56,330 nucleotides of DNA from Bacillota bacterium (lineage in GTDB: Bacteria; Bacillota; Clostridia; Acetivibrionales; DTU013), in the NCBI GenBank assembly GCA_023409735.1, contig JAEYRB010000012.1, forward strand, positions 1 through 56,330, read 5' to 3'. A program made the translations under genes and the position numbers. The notes beneath the pieces were generated by a model. The model did not search any database. It was not told the DNA's origin and worked only from the letters and a program-made list of their open reading frames with translations. The stretch's first letter is position 1; each line of letters starts with the position of its first letter. Positions 16,675 through 25,913 of this stretch are shown here, piece by piece.

Positions 16675-17643
16675 ATGAAAGAAATAAGAATATCAGACAT
16701 TGATAATATAACAATAGGTCAGGTGGAAGATGCGAAAGCGGGAACAGGATGTACCGTATTTATATGTAATGAAGGAATGGCTGCCGGACTGGATGTGCGC
16801 GGAGGCGGGCCGGCGTCACGTGAATCAGAGCTGCTTAAGCCACTTGCTGCAGCCAATAAGATCCACGCTATCATGCTTGCCGGAGGAAGTGCTTTTGGAC
16901 TGGATGCTTCTGGCGGCGTAATGCATTTACTGGAAGAGAATAATATAGGTTTTGATGTGGGTGTTACTAAGGTTCCACTTGTGTGTCAAGCAGATTTATT
17001 TGATCTAGCGGTTGGAGATTCGAGGATTCGACCAGACAAGAAAATGGGATATGATGCCGCTCAGATTGCTATAGCCGGAGGAAATTATCAGGATGGTAAC
17101 TACGGCGCGGGTTGTGGCGCAACGGTTGGCAAATGGAATGGCATGGATACTTGCATGAAGTCTGGAATAGGCAGTTATGCAGTACAAATAGGCGATTTGA
17201 AAATAGGAGCTGTCATTGCTGTAAATGCCCTGGGGGATATATATGATTGGAAAACAGGAAAGAGGATAGCTGGCGTACTATCCGCAGATAAAAAGTCATT
17301 TGCTTCGACAGAAGAACTAATGTTAAAGAACATAGAAAGTGTTGAAAATAAGTTTACGGGAAATACCACAATCGGAGTGGTTATTACAAATGCTTATTTT
17401 AATAAATCGCAATTGTGTAAAATTGCTGGTATGGCTCAAGATGGATATGCACGCTCTATAAGACCTGTTCATACCTCTACTGATGGAGATAGTATTTATG
17501 CGGTATCTGTGGGGTCCGTACCTGCAGATATAGATGTTGTTGGTACTCTTGCAGCGCAGGTAACAAGTGAAGCCATTCTTCGTGCAGTAAATAATTGTGA
17601 AGCTGCGTTTGGATTTCCTTCTGTAAGCAGCATGAAACTTTAA
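16675..17643 (+). CDS. P1-family (S58, DmpA-like) aminopeptidase
   Basis: 322 residues from the ATG at 16675, eight bases after TGGAGGG; the longer ATG at 16660 overlaps that site. The S58 fold shows RGGGPASRESELL, MLAGGSAFGLDA, YGAGCGATVGK, and the self-cleavage region GNTTIGVVITNA, where the chain is expected to split and expose a Thr nucleophile. The family removes N-terminal residues from peptides or amides, including D-amino acid and beta-peptide substrates. Located behind another N-terminal-nucleophile amidase, with 114 bases between. Confidence 0.92.
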   Translation: MKEIRISDIDNITIGQVEDAKAGTGCTVFICNEGMAAGLDVRGGGPASRESELLKPLAAANKIHAIMLAGGSAFGLDASGGVMHLLEENNIGFDVGVTKVPLVCQADLFDLAVGDSRIRPDKKMGYDAAQIAIAGGNYQDGNYGAGCGATVGKWNGMDTCMKSGIGSYAVQIGDLKIGAVIAVNALGDIYDWKTGKRIAGVLSADKKSFASTEELMLKNIESVENKFTGNTTIGVVITNAYFNKSQLCKIAGMAQDGYARSIRPVHTSTDGDSIYAVSVGSVPADIDVVGTLAAQVTSEAILRAVNNCEAAFGFPSVSSMKL

Positions 17644-17718
17644 ACTGCAATCAATTTTGAAGTTATGAACTCGAGACTGAATTTGTTTTTTTTCGAGGCC
17701 AATTTGTGAGGTAATAAA

Positions 17719-18228
17719 ATGAGTAAAAAACAGAAAATTATATCCGGTGTAGTCGCTGGCATTTATTTGGTCTTATTAACCTGGTTGATTTTATTCAAAC
17801 TCAGTGTGGATTTTGAAGAGATATGCAAGATTAACTATCGAAGTATTAATCTGGTGCCGTTCAGTGAATCTGTTATAGTTAATGGAAAGCTCGAGTTAAG
17901 TGAGATTATTTATAACATTCTGGCATTCGTTCCGCTAGGTGTTTATATTCAGATGTTTAAACCCGATTGGTCAATTATAAAAAAGTTCCTGCCGGGCTTC
18001 GTTTTAAGTTTAACTTATGAGACAATTCAGTTTATATTCTCGATTGGAGCAAGTGATGTTACTGATTTAATTGGAAACACTTTGGGAGGAATTATTGGAG
18101 TTGGGCTTTGTTGCTTAATTAAGAAGCTCTGTAAAAAGAATTATGTTAGCGTTATAAATACAATAGGAATAGCGGCAGAGCTTATCTTCTTTACATTGTT
18201 TGCTCTATTGACATTAGCCAATGTGTGA
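17719..18228 (+). CDS. VanZ-like membrane protein
   Basis: 169 residues with four predicted helices (about 8-27, 55-78, 88-107, 145-167). The VanZ hallmarks are an NLVPF segment after the first helix, the NILAFVPLGVY stretch and the C-terminal SDVTDLIGNTLGGIIG. VanZ homologues are linked to teicoplanin and lipoglycopeptide tolerance, but most family members have no assigned role. No other van genes are nearby. Starts behind GTGAGGTAAT. Confidence 0.88.
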   Translation: MSKKQKIISGVVAGIYLVLLTWLILFKLSVDFEEICKINYRSINLVPFSESVIVNGKLELSEIIYNILAFVPLGVYIQMFKPDWSIIKKFLPGFVLSLTYETIQFIFSIGASDVTDLIGNTLGGIIGVGLCCLIKKLCKKNYVSVINTIGIAAELIFFTLFALLTLANV

Positions 18229-18357
18229 CACAAAACAACACTTTAAATCCAACAAAAACTGCTAAAAAATTGAAATTTTTATTAACAACTTAATTAATGT
18301 GTGGTATAAATATCAATATTGGTTGATTGATTGTACAGAATAATATAAGAGGTTGAG

Positions 18358-19035
18358 ATGTTGAATTTAGATAAAATCATTAATCTAGGAATAAAAAAAG
18401 TTATAGATAGGGGTACCGCAATAGTTTTAGAGGAGACAGAGGACTCCATATTTGTCAGGGATAGAATCAGTGATGCATTTATGATAGCAGCTGGTGACGT
18501 TGAACTGGGCAAGGAATGGCTATACAAACATGAGCAAAATGGATATTCTCTGGTAACATTGTTTGATAAGAGTTTAGCATGTTATGTAATGCAAAGATAT
18601 GGGCTGGAGATCAAGCTCGACTGCTTCCAGGCTGCTTATCAAAAGAAGGAGTTACCAACAAGAAGAATAGATATGAAGATGAAAGCGGCGACCTTTGAAG
18701 ACTTGTCAATGATCATGCAAAATTATGAGTGGATCAGCAAGGACGAGATGAAAGAAATAATTAACCGTCAGAATCTTTTCCTGGGCTTAGTTGATAATAA
18801 ACCGGTTGGGTTCGTAGGAGAGCACCTGGAGGGGAGTATGGGGATTCTCTATGTTTATCCTGAATTCAGAGAGAATGGATATGGTAGCGAATTGGAAAAG
18901 ATGATGATTATCAGAACTCTTGAACAGGGCTACACCCCATTTTGTCAGATTGAAATAAACAACAAGAATTCTTTGAAGCTGCAAAGAAAGTTGGGACTGA
19001 ATATTTCTGATGAGCATGTTTATTGGCTATTTTAA
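18358..19035 (+). CDS. GNAT acetyltransferase with extra N-terminal domain
   Basis: 225 residues. Residues 108-225 show the acetyl-CoA fold, with YVYPEFRENGYGSELEKMM providing the pyrophosphate-binding R-x-x-G-x-G loop, then INNKNSLKLQRKLG as motif B. Residues 1-105 form a separate domain without a known motif, comparable to two-domain GNATs of clostridia. Starts behind AAGAGGTTGAG. The substrate is unknown. Confidence 0.82.
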   Translation: MLNLDKIINLGIKKVIDRGTAIVLEETEDSIFVRDRISDAFMIAAGDVELGKEWLYKHEQNGYSLVTLFDKSLACYVMQRYGLEIKLDCFQAAYQKKELPTRRIDMKMKAATFEDLSMIMQNYEWISKDEMKEIINRQNLFLGLVDNKPVGFVGEHLEGSMGILYVYPEFRENGYGSELEKMMIIRTLEQGYTPFCQIEINNKNSLKLQRKLGLNISDEHVYWLF

Positions 19036-19092
19036 AATTTAGGATATTTAGGCTGCAGCAGATTTTAAATTCATTCATTGGGGGTGAACAGA

Positions 19093-19695
19093 TTGTTAGA
19101 TAAATCAATTCCTTTTTTCCAAATTATTATGCGGCGCAAATATGGTGGACCTGATATAATACCCAGCCTTCCGGAGGGATATTCAATAAGAGGCTATAAA
19201 AAGGGAGATGAAATTGCGTGGGCGGAAATAGAAGCATCAGTTTTAGAGTTTGAAAACGTCGAGCAAGCTCTTGAATGTCACAAGGGTTATGATTCTCGTT
19301 CAGACGAATTGCCATTAAGACAGTGGTTTGTTATCGGGTCTGATGGAATAGCAGTGGCAACAGCTACTGCTTGGTATATCATTCAGGATGGCATCAGAAT
19401 TCCAGTTGTTCATGCACTTGGCTGTAGACCTGAATATCAAGGAAAAGGTCTTGGAATGGCGGTCGCTGCCAAAATGCTAGAATCATTTTACAGACTGGAA
19501 CCGAACAGGGATATTTGGTTGGATACTCAGACATGGAGCTATAAGGCAATTGGCATATATATGAAATTGGGTTTTATACCAATGAAGACAGATACATATC
19601 AGGGGATTAACAATGATTATTACGACGCATTGCCTGTCCTTAAACAAAAAATGCGCCCGGAAGAATATAAAAAATTTGTAATCTTTTCAAGGTAA
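19093..19695 (+). CDS. GNAT acetyltransferase
   Basis: About 200 residues. Motif A is GCRPEYQGKGLGMAVAAKML, with TWSYKAIGIYMKLGF as motif B. A TTG at 19093 sits seven bases behind GGGGTG and is the preferred start; a TTG at 19078 has no site. Forty-odd bases follow the other GNAT gene, but the two are not close in sequence. The target small molecule is unknown. Confidence 0.82.
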   Translation: MLDKSIPFFQIIMRRKYGGPDIIPSLPEGYSIRGYKKGDEIAWAEIEASVLEFENVEQALECHKGYDSRSDELPLRQWFVIGSDGIAVATATAWYIIQDGIRIPVVHALGCRPEYQGKGLGMAVAAKMLESFYRLEPNRDIWLDTQTWSYKAIGIYMKLGFIPMKTDTYQGINNDYYDALPVLKQKMRPEEYKKFVIFSR

Positions 19696-19828
19696 ATATC
19701 CTAATTTATATGATATAGGAATAAGCGGGTCTCTTATGATGAGGATTTAATGAATAATGATGCAGCTCAGATTTTAGTTGAGATGCAGATAAGCACGATG
19801 TTAAGTGACCTAGTTAAGAATTGGTTGA

Positions 19829-19855
19829 TACACTAAATTCTAAATGAGTGTATTG
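19829..19855 (+). terminator. Possible terminator hairpin
   Basis: GATACACT and AGTGTATT form an arm pair around a 12-base loop between the GNAT and kinase genes. There is no proper T-run, so this is weak. The rest of 19696-19886 holds only a 28-codon open frame without similarity. Confidence 0.3.
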
Positions 19856-19886
19856 AGATAAAACTTTGAGGAGTGAAATAGAAAGC

Positions 19887-20765
19887 ATGCATGTATATCT
19901 ATTTGGACAGATTTTAGGAACACACTCATTCTATCTTAAAGGTGGTTTTTTACAGCCGGATGAGTATTCTGAGCTTGCTGCAAAGTTTTTTCTTCCCGGA
20001 GGGGAAACGGGAAGCGCAGCAACAGTGCTTGCTTCATTGGGAGTCAGTGTAAAGATGGACGGGACCCATATCGGCACAGAAGTTGCGCCTATGCTAAAGG
20101 AATTTTATAGCGATAAGTCTGTGGATCTTTCATCACTAACATTTGATCCTGATTACCCGGGGCTGATAGATTATGTTGTGGTGGCAGATCTGGTACGGTC
20201 ACCGATGGGAGTATTTCAGGCTTTATATAACAATGGAATTAAGAGATGGAACGCTCCAAAGGAAGAAGATATAAGTGAATGCAGCGTAGCAGCTATTGAT
20301 CCGTTTTTCCAGGAAGAAACTGAGCTGGCAGCTAAGCTTTGTGTGAAGTATGATAAGCCTTATGTGACAATCGATTGTCCCCACACAGAATATTTGCATC
20401 GGCATGCAGCTATTAATGTCGTCTCTAAGGAATGTCTTGATGCGCACTATGCAGGAAAAAGCAGGGAAGAGGTATTTGAACTTCTAGCCGGTACAGCAGA
20501 GGGTTTGGTCATTATTACCGGTGGCGAAAAGGATATGCTCTATGGCAGGCGCGGTGAATCTATAAAACGTATGGCTACATATAAGGTTGAGGTAAAAAGT
20601 ACATTAGGTGCCGGAGATACCTTTAAGGCTGGATGTGTTTACGGCTTACTAAATGGAATGAGCGATAAAGAAATAGTTAGATTTGCTTCAAAATGTTCGG
20701 CAGTAGCAATCTCCAGATATCCGCTGCCGTTATTTCCACCAAAGCTGGATGAAGTGAGTGACTGA
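19887..20765 (+). CDS. PfkB-family (ribokinase-like) kinase
   Basis: 292 residues from the ATG at 19887, 13 bases after GAGGAG; the TTG at 19866 overlaps that site. GGETGSAATVLASLG is the family's N-terminal sugar-binding region, and TLGAGDTFKAG near the C-terminus carries the catalytic Asp and anion hole. The substrate may be a sugar or a nucleoside; the lid region is atypical and short. A lone gene without sugar-pathway neighbours. Confidence 0.85.
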   Translation: MHVYLFGQILGTHSFYLKGGFLQPDEYSELAAKFFLPGGETGSAATVLASLGVSVKMDGTHIGTEVAPMLKEFYSDKSVDLSSLTFDPDYPGLIDYVVVADLVRSPMGVFQALYNNGIKRWNAPKEEDISECSVAAIDPFFQEETELAAKLCVKYDKPYVTIDCPHTEYLHRHAAINVVSKECLDAHYAGKSREEVFELLAGTAEGLVIITGGEKDMLYGRRGESIKRMATYKVEVKSTLGAGDTFKAGCVYGLLNGMSDKEIVRFASKCSAVAISRYPLPLFPPKLDEVSD

Positions 20766-20879
20766 TCATTTATTAAGAAATGAATTTGCTTGTAAACATT
20801 GAAAACATGCTGACACTAGAATAAAATAGTGATTGTTATTTTAGAGCAGTTACTATACGTTTTTATTTTGGGGGCAGCT

Positions 20880-21350
20880 ATGGCAATTGATAAGGTAAAG
20901 GCTTATTTTGAAAAGTACGGTATTGCAGAGCGAATACAGGAATTTGATGTATCAAGTGCAACGGTTGAGCTTGCAGCAGCAGCTTTGAAGTGTGATCCTA
21001 GAAGAATTGCAAAAACCCTTTCTTTTATGGTAAATGACAAAGCTATATTAATAGTTACAGCGGGAGACGCAAAAATAGATAATCCTAAGTATAAGGCTCA
21101 GTTTTGCACAAAGGCAAAGATGCTCTCACCTGAAGAGGCTGTCGAATTAGTCGGTCACGCTGTGGGCGGAGTATGTCCGTTTGCCATCAATAGCAACGTG
21201 CCTGTATACCTTGACGAATCGCTTAAGCGCTTTGAAACTGTTTTCCCAGCATGTGGAAGCAGTAACAGTGCTATTGAGTTAACAATAAATGAGCTTGAAA
21301 AGCACTCTGATTATACAGCATGGGTTGATGTCTGCAAAGGCTGGGAATAG
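20880..21350 (+). CDS. YbaK/EbsC-type aminoacyl-tRNA editing protein
   Basis: 156 residues from the ATG at 20880 (behind GGGGGCAGCT); an earlier GTG-type start would add a hydrophobic leader unlike the family. The YbaK domain shows DPRRIAKTLSFMV with its Lys, IVTAGDAKID, and GGVCPFAI. Relatives hydrolyse mischarged Cys-tRNA(Pro) or Ala-tRNA(Pro). A house-cleaning function in the cytosol, monocistronic. Confidence 0.9.
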   Translation: MAIDKVKAYFEKYGIAERIQEFDVSSATVELAAAALKCDPRRIAKTLSFMVNDKAILIVTAGDAKIDNPKYKAQFCTKAKMLSPEEAVELVGHAVGGVCPFAINSNVPVYLDESLKRFETVFPACGSSNSAIELTINELEKHSDYTAWVDVCKGWE

Positions 21351-21410
21351 GGCAATCATAAGATGCCTTAGGTTCATTCGGATGATATTTAAAATAATTT
21401 GAATATAGTT

Positions 21411-21448
21411 ATTACAAAACGCTCTTCTTCGGGGGAGCGTTTTGTAAT
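21411..21448 (+). terminator. Strong hairpin after the YbaK gene
   Basis: A 14-bp perfect stem (ATTACAAAACGCTC / GAGCGTTTTGTAAT) around a loop containing TTCTTCGGGG. The run of U lies inside the stem's 3' arm rather than after it. Confidence 0.7.
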
Positions 21449-21484
21449 TAATGGCGTTGCCTAAAGGGCTACAGCGAAAAGGCT
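21417..21484 (+). repeat. Dispersed 68-nt structured block, copy 2
   Basis: Same order as 7002-7069: a hairpin with TTCGG in the loop, then GCGTTG, a CC.AAGG mini-stem, CTACAGC and AAAAGGC. It ends 92 bases before the PhzF-like gene, and a TTATGGTATTAT promoter core follows at 21536-21547. Confidence 0.6.
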
Positions 21485-21575
21485 AGAGGTGTTCGATAAC
21501 CGAGGTTTTTATTTAGTATCCACAACACATACAATTTATGGTATTATTTATCAAAGGCCAATAAGGAGAAAATTA

Positions 21576-22457
21576 ATGAAAGAATATGATTACAAAAAGG
21601 TTGATGCCTTCACAAGTAAAGGCTCTATGGGGAATCCGGCAGCATTTTTAATGCTCCACGATGCAAAAATGTCGGATGAGCAGTTCTTGGCAATTGGAAG
21701 GGAACATGCAGGCTTTGTATCAGAGGTCGTGTTTTGTACAGATTCTGATAGGGCTGACTACAAGCTGACATACTACTCCTCACAGTGTGAGGTAGATTTT
21801 TGTGGTCATGGAACAGTAGCAGCTATGTATGAGGTGATCAGAAATGATAAAAAACTGCTTCATAAGGCTGAGATATTGTTTGACACAAATAAAAAGGGAA
21901 TACTTAGCGTGTATAATCGCCTTCAGGAGGAAGACGCAATTTATATTACAGCACCAAAGGCACAGCAGCTACAGGTGCCTGTAAATCATGAACAGATTGC
22001 AAAGGCACTGGGAATACAAATTGCAGATATGCAAAATGCTTCTCCTGTTGATTTTATTGATGCAGGTTTACGCACTCTCATTGTGCCAATTTTAAAATTA
22101 GAGAAGGAGATATCTGTTTATCCCAATGAGCCTTGTTTGAAGGAGTTCTGCCTTAATAATGGTATCGATATTATATTGATATTCTGTATGGACACAGCAG
22201 CCAAAGAATGTTTCGCACATACCAGGGTGTTCGCGCCTAAATTCGGCTATCTGGAGGATCCCGCAACAGGTTCCGGAAATAGCGCCTTTGCCAATTACCT
22301 TATTAAAAATAAAATGTGGGATGGTAGTCCTATCGGTGTGGAACAGGGAGGAGACAATATCTTATATAATACTATTAAATTAATGAAACAGGAAGAATAT
22401 ATTCTGTTTGGCGGGCGGGCGACTCTTCGTATAGTCGGAAAGTACATCGTAGAATGA
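21576..22457 (+). CDS. PhzF-family isomerase-like protein
   Basis: 293 residues from the ATG at 21576 (behind AAGGAGAAAATTA). PhzF features are VDAFTSKGSMGNPAAF, the likely catalytic Glu in GREHAGFVSEVVF, CEVDFCGHGTVAA and DPATGSGNSAFANYL. The family has a diaminopimelate-epimerase-like fold; most bacterial members have unknown substrates and are not phenazine enzymes. No phenazine genes are nearby. Confidence 0.92.
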   Translation: MKEYDYKKVDAFTSKGSMGNPAAFLMLHDAKMSDEQFLAIGREHAGFVSEVVFCTDSDRADYKLTYYSSQCEVDFCGHGTVAAMYEVIRNDKKLLHKAEILFDTNKKGILSVYNRLQEEDAIYITAPKAQQLQVPVNHEQIAKALGIQIADMQNASPVDFIDAGLRTLIVPILKLEKEISVYPNEPCLKEFCLNNGIDIILIFCMDTAAKECFAHTRVFAPKFGYLEDPATGSGNSAFANYLIKNKMWDGSPIGVEQGGDNILYNTIKLMKQEEYILFGGRATLRIVGKYIVE

Positions 22458-22518
22458 TTCTCGTATTCATGTGTTTCAAATGCAGCATTTCATTTAAAAT
22501 TTGAGGAAGGATGATACA

Positions 22519-22968
22519 ATGATTAAGATTCTTTTCGTCTGCCACGGCAATATATGCAGAAGTCCGATGGCAGAGTTTATTATGAAGGACATGGTGAAGA
22601 AAGCACATATGGAGGAACTGTTTGAGATCGCATCAGCTGGTACGAGCAGTGAAGAATTGGGCAATCCTGTTTATCCACCGGCGAGGCGTAAGCTTGCAGA
22701 GCATGGTATAAGCTGCTCCGGTAAGACAGCACGTCAGATAAATAAATCTGACTACGATTATTACGACATGATCATTGCAATGGAGCAGGTGAATCTAAGA
22801 AACATGAAGCGGATATTCGGCGGGGACCCGCATGGAAAGCTATCCCTTCTGCTGGATTTTACAGACCATCCGGCTGATGTTGCTGACCCATGGTACACAG
22901 ACGATTTTGATACGGCATGGCATGACATAGAAAAAGGCTGCAAGGCTCTCGTTGCAAAGCTTATATAG
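22519..22968 (+). CDS. Low-molecular-weight protein-tyrosine phosphatase
   Basis: 149 residues, the usual family length. The P-loop VCHGNICRS has nucleophile C8 and R14, and the general acid is D123 in VADPWY. The ATG at 22519 follows GAGGAAGG; a TTG at 22501 does not. It removes phosphate from protein tyrosine or arginine in the cytosol. It stands alone rather than beside a tyrosine kinase gene. Confidence 0.95.
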   Translation: MIKILFVCHGNICRSPMAEFIMKDMVKKAHMEELFEIASAGTSSEELGNPVYPPARRKLAEHGISCSGKTARQINKSDYDYYDMIIAMEQVNLRNMKRIFGGDPHGKLSLLLDFTDHPADVADPWYTDDFDTAWHDIEKGCKALVAKLI

Positions 22969-23077
22969 TATATAAGAAACAAACACTCTGTTTTTGAACA
23001 AAAAAAGAGAGGAAAAATATACAATTATTGTGTACCATCATAATGTCGATCGATAATCATGAGAGGTAGAAGAATAT

Positions 23078-23932
23078 ATGGAATGGATTGAAGGCATGAA
23101 TTCTGCGGTGAATTATATTGAAGAGCATCTTTGTGAAGAACTTGATTATGACAGGATGGGACAGTTGGCAGGATGCTCACCACATCACTTTCAGAGAATA
23201 TTTACTTATTTGGGTGGTGTAACACTTTCTGAGTATATCAGAAGGAGAAGAATGTCATTAGCAGCTGTTGATTTAAAGGATGTGAGTAGAAAGGTAATCG
23301 ACATTTCATTGAAATATGGTTATGATTCTCCAACAGCTTTTAATAGGGCTTTTCAGAGCGTTCACGGCATATCGCCCTCTGATGCACGTGCAGAAGGAAG
23401 CATTGTAAAATCTTTCCCCCCAATCAGATTCCGGATGATAGTGAAAGGTGCGGAGGCTATGAATTATAGAATTGAAAAGAAAGATGCATTTCGAGTGGTT
23501 GGAGTTTCTACAGGACTAAAGCAGAGCGTGGAAGAAAACTTTACAATAGGACCTGCTTTTTGGGCAGAGGCTATAGGTAATGGCACAGTTGCAAGATTAG
23601 CACAGATGATGGATACGCCAATTCAAGGCTTACTTGGAATAAGCACATGCAATAACACAGATGAATGGCAGTATTATATAGCAGTTTCATCCACTCTTGA
23701 GAAGGAAGAGTTTGAGGAATTAGTTATACCGAAATGTACATGGGCAGTATTTTATGAAGAAGGTCCAATATCGAGGATTCAAGAACTGGAAAGCCGTATC
23801 ATAGCAGAATGGCTTCCTACAAGTGGATATGAATATGCAAATGCTCCGGATGTGGAGTTGTACTTAAATTCTGATCCAATGAATGCAAAATATGAAGTGT
23901 GGGTACCGATAGTACGCAAAGGAGAGAAATAG
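23078..23932 (+). CDS. AraC-type regulator with GyrI-like effector domain
   Basis: 284 residues. Residues 5-105 are an AraC DNA-binding domain at the N-terminus (MGQLAGCSPHHFQRIF and a second helix-turn-helix with YDSPTAFNRAFQ). Residues 128-284 are a GyrI-like ligand-binding domain. This is the Rob/BltR-like inverted layout used to sense small drugs or metabolites. It is followed two bases later by the gene at 23934, its most probable operon partner or target. Confidence 0.93.
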   Translation: MEWIEGMNSAVNYIEEHLCEELDYDRMGQLAGCSPHHFQRIFTYLGGVTLSEYIRRRRMSLAAVDLKDVSRKVIDISLKYGYDSPTAFNRAFQSVHGISPSDARAEGSIVKSFPPIRFRMIVKGAEAMNYRIEKKDAFRVVGVSTGLKQSVEENFTIGPAFWAEAIGNGTVARLAQMMDTPIQGLLGISTCNNTDEWQYYIAVSSTLEKEEFEELVIPKCTWAVFYEEGPISRIQELESRIIAEWLPTSGYEYANAPDVELYLNSDPMNAKYEVWVPIVRKGEK

Positions 23933-23933
23933 C

Positions 23934-24398
23934 ATGGATGATAAGTTTATGATATTTCTTAATGATATACCGGTTTCACTACAAGGTTTCGTAATTGAGT
24001 TAGATGAGTTTCTTATAAAAAAGGGATGTAAAAGGGATATAAAGTCAGCAAAAAGTGGATTTGTAGCATCTTATATATTTTCGCCAACAGGGAAGACTCT
24101 TTTGAATTATGTATTCAGAAAAACAGGAGTGAAAATGCGTGTGTATGCAGCAGGCATTACAAGATATGATTCCATCTTAAGTAAGTTTCCTGACAAGATG
24201 AAAAAGGAAATATTAAAGGCTGGAGATTGTAAGAAATTAATTGGGGGAACATGTTCTCCTACATGCCCTGCGGGGTATTCATTTGTGATGGATGGTATCG
24301 AGTATAAAAAATGTAGAAGTACCGCATTCTTTCACGATTTGAATGAGGAAAGCAGCAAATTCATTCTAGAACTTGTTAAGTCACAGTTGTCTTCATAA
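23934..24398 (+). CDS. Conserved-looking protein of unknown function
   Basis: 154 residues, cytosolic. A C-terminal cysteine pattern is striking: GDCKKLIGGTCSPTCPAG followed by GIEYKKCRS, which could bind a metal or form a thiol site. The rest is mixed alpha/beta with no motif I recognise. It is coupled to the AraC/GyrI regulator (AAAGGAGAG overlaps the regulator's end) and is probably co-regulated with it. A strong terminator follows. Confidence 0.7.
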   Translation: MDDKFMIFLNDIPVSLQGFVIELDEFLIKKGCKRDIKSAKSGFVASYIFSPTGKTLLNYVFRKTGVKMRVYAAGITRYDSILSKFPDKMKKEILKAGDCKKLIGGTCSPTCPAGYSFVMDGIEYKKCRSTAFFHDLNEESSKFILELVKSQLSS

Positions 24399-24463
24399 AA
24401 TGAAGTACAGTAATTAATAGAGTCGGAATTAATATGACTTAAGTAGCCTGATAAGAGGCATTT

Positions 24464-24496
24464 AAAGGGGTGTGCATTTTTGCACACCCCTTTGTC
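24464..24496 (+). terminator. Strong intrinsic terminator
   Basis: A 13-bp stem (AAAGGGGTGTGCA / TGCACACCCCTTT) with a short T loop, closing the AraC-GyrI operon. The remaining sequence to 24777 has a TTATGGTATTAT promoter core (24681-24692) and no convincing gene. Confidence 0.9.
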
Positions 24497-24777
24497 TATA
24501 AATAAACACATACATAACTCAAAGAAACAATAAATCTGCAAGATGGTTAAGAATATGAAATTGGTATAGCATGGTTCAAGATTATATAGATCTGATAATG
24601 ATAAGTTTGACTGAGTGAAGAGTGGCAATGGCCCGATGGTGACCCTTTTACGAAATTTAATGCATCATAAAGGACACAATTTATGGTATTATTTATCAGA
24701 GCAACAGGAAACTTTGAATCCGATTGCTATATAAATCCGGAACTTGATGTAGATCGTTATTTTAGGGAGAAATTCTT

Positions 24778-24963
24778 ATGCGTATTGATATTAGGCAGGG
24801 AAATTATAAATACTTGGACGATTGCATTGAAGCACTAATGCAATCTGAGTTAGGAAAACATTATTTCTACCAATATGATAAAGCAAAAAGAACAATAGAA
24901 GCTGCACCCACCTATGGCTTAGATGAGATAATCTTTGAGTTGCTGAGACAGATTAAATGTTAG
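24778..24963 (+). pseudogene. N-terminal fragment of a GNAT acetyltransferase
   Basis: 61 residues. The first 40 (IRQGNYKYLDDCIEALMQSE, then LGKHYF) resemble the start of clostridial GNAT enzymes. The acetyl-CoA motif is missing and the frame ends 20 residues later with unrelated sequence. Ribosome site TAGGGAGAAA is intact, so a short peptide could still be made. The next gene starts 13 bases after the stop. Confidence 0.5.
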
Positions 24964-24976
24964 GAGGAATTAACAA

Positions 24977-25810
24977 ATGAGGCTTGGAATCTCTTCTTCG
25001 TTGAAACATGATACTCCAAAAGAATGGGCAAAAAAGATGGTACAGATGGAATGTAGAAGCGTAGTTTTTCCGGTAAACTGCAACAGCTCAGAAGAAATGA
25101 TCAGCGCATATGCAGCGGCAGCTAAAGAGAATGATTTACACATAGCCGAGGTGGGAGTCTGGGAAAATGCAATTTCTCTTTCTGAGCAGGAGCGTACAAG
25201 GGCTATGGAATATAGTATCGGTCAATTGAAGCTGGCAGATAAAATCGGGGCAGGATGCTGTGTTAATATAATCGGGTCTATAGGTGAGCGCTGGGATGGA
25301 GGCTATGCCGAAAATTTCTCAAAAGAGACTTGGAGACGAGCAGTTAAAATGATACAGGATGTGATTGATGAGGCGAAACCCAAGAATACATACTTTACAA
25401 TTGAGCCAATGCCTTGGATGTATCCGAGCGGTCCGGAAGAATATCTGCAACTTATGGAGGACGTTAACAGAGAACGGTTTGCGGTGCATATGGATGTTAT
25501 TAATATGATTAATAGCCCGGAGCGCTACTTCTTCCCTGAGAAATTTGTTGAGCATTGTTTTAAGCTTCTGGGAGACAAAATAAAAAGCTGCCATCTCAAA
25601 GATGTTTTTCTTAAGCAAGAGTTTACCTTTCAACTGCAGGAATGTGCATGCGGAGCGGGAACATTTTGCCTTGAAAGATATGCACAGCTTGCATTGGAGG
25701 TTAATCCAAACATGCCGATGATTATTGAACATCTTAAGTCAGATGAAGATTATTTTAACAGCATGGCGTATGTAAAGAAGAGACTGAAGAATTACCTGAT
25801 TCGTCAATGA
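24977..25810 (+). CDS. Sugar phosphate isomerase/epimerase (xylose isomerase-like TIM barrel)
   Basis: 277 residues, a TIM barrel of the AP-endonuclease-2 superfamily. Probable metal ligands are E143 (FTIEPMPWM), D173 (HMDVINM), H206 (SCHLKDV) and E251 (IIEHLKSD). The family isomerises or epimerises sugars, inosose or hydroxypyruvate. It has no pathway neighbours here, so the substrate is open. Starts behind TTAGGAGGAATT. A terminator follows. Confidence 0.9.
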   Translation: MRLGISSSLKHDTPKEWAKKMVQMECRSVVFPVNCNSSEEMISAYAAAAKENDLHIAEVGVWENAISLSEQERTRAMEYSIGQLKLADKIGAGCCVNIIGSIGERWDGGYAENFSKETWRRAVKMIQDVIDEAKPKNTYFTIEPMPWMYPSGPEEYLQLMEDVNRERFAVHMDVINMINSPERYFFPEKFVEHCFKLLGDKIKSCHLKDVFLKQEFTFQLQECACGAGTFCLERYAQLALEVNPNMPMIIEHLKSDEDYFNSMAYVKKRLKNYLIRQ

Positions 25811-25828
25811 ACATTGATTGATTATAAC

Positions 25829-25858
25829 AAGGCGTCCGGTTGCGGCAGGATGCCTTTT
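25829..25858 (+). terminator. Intrinsic terminator
   Basis: A nine-pair stem AAGGCGTCC / GGATGCCTT with a ten-base loop, then TTGTGG; it follows the sugar isomerase gene by 18 bases. Confidence 0.75.
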
Positions 25859-25913
25859 GTGGTATATTGTTCTGAATAAAGACAATATTTTATTTTTGGG
25901 AAGGTCGTGAATT

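Noticed and set aside
24683..24835. Open frame starting in the promoter core before the GNAT fragment
   Set aside because: Reads well for about 30 codons, but overlaps the GNAT frame, starts inside the -10 box and has no ribosome site.
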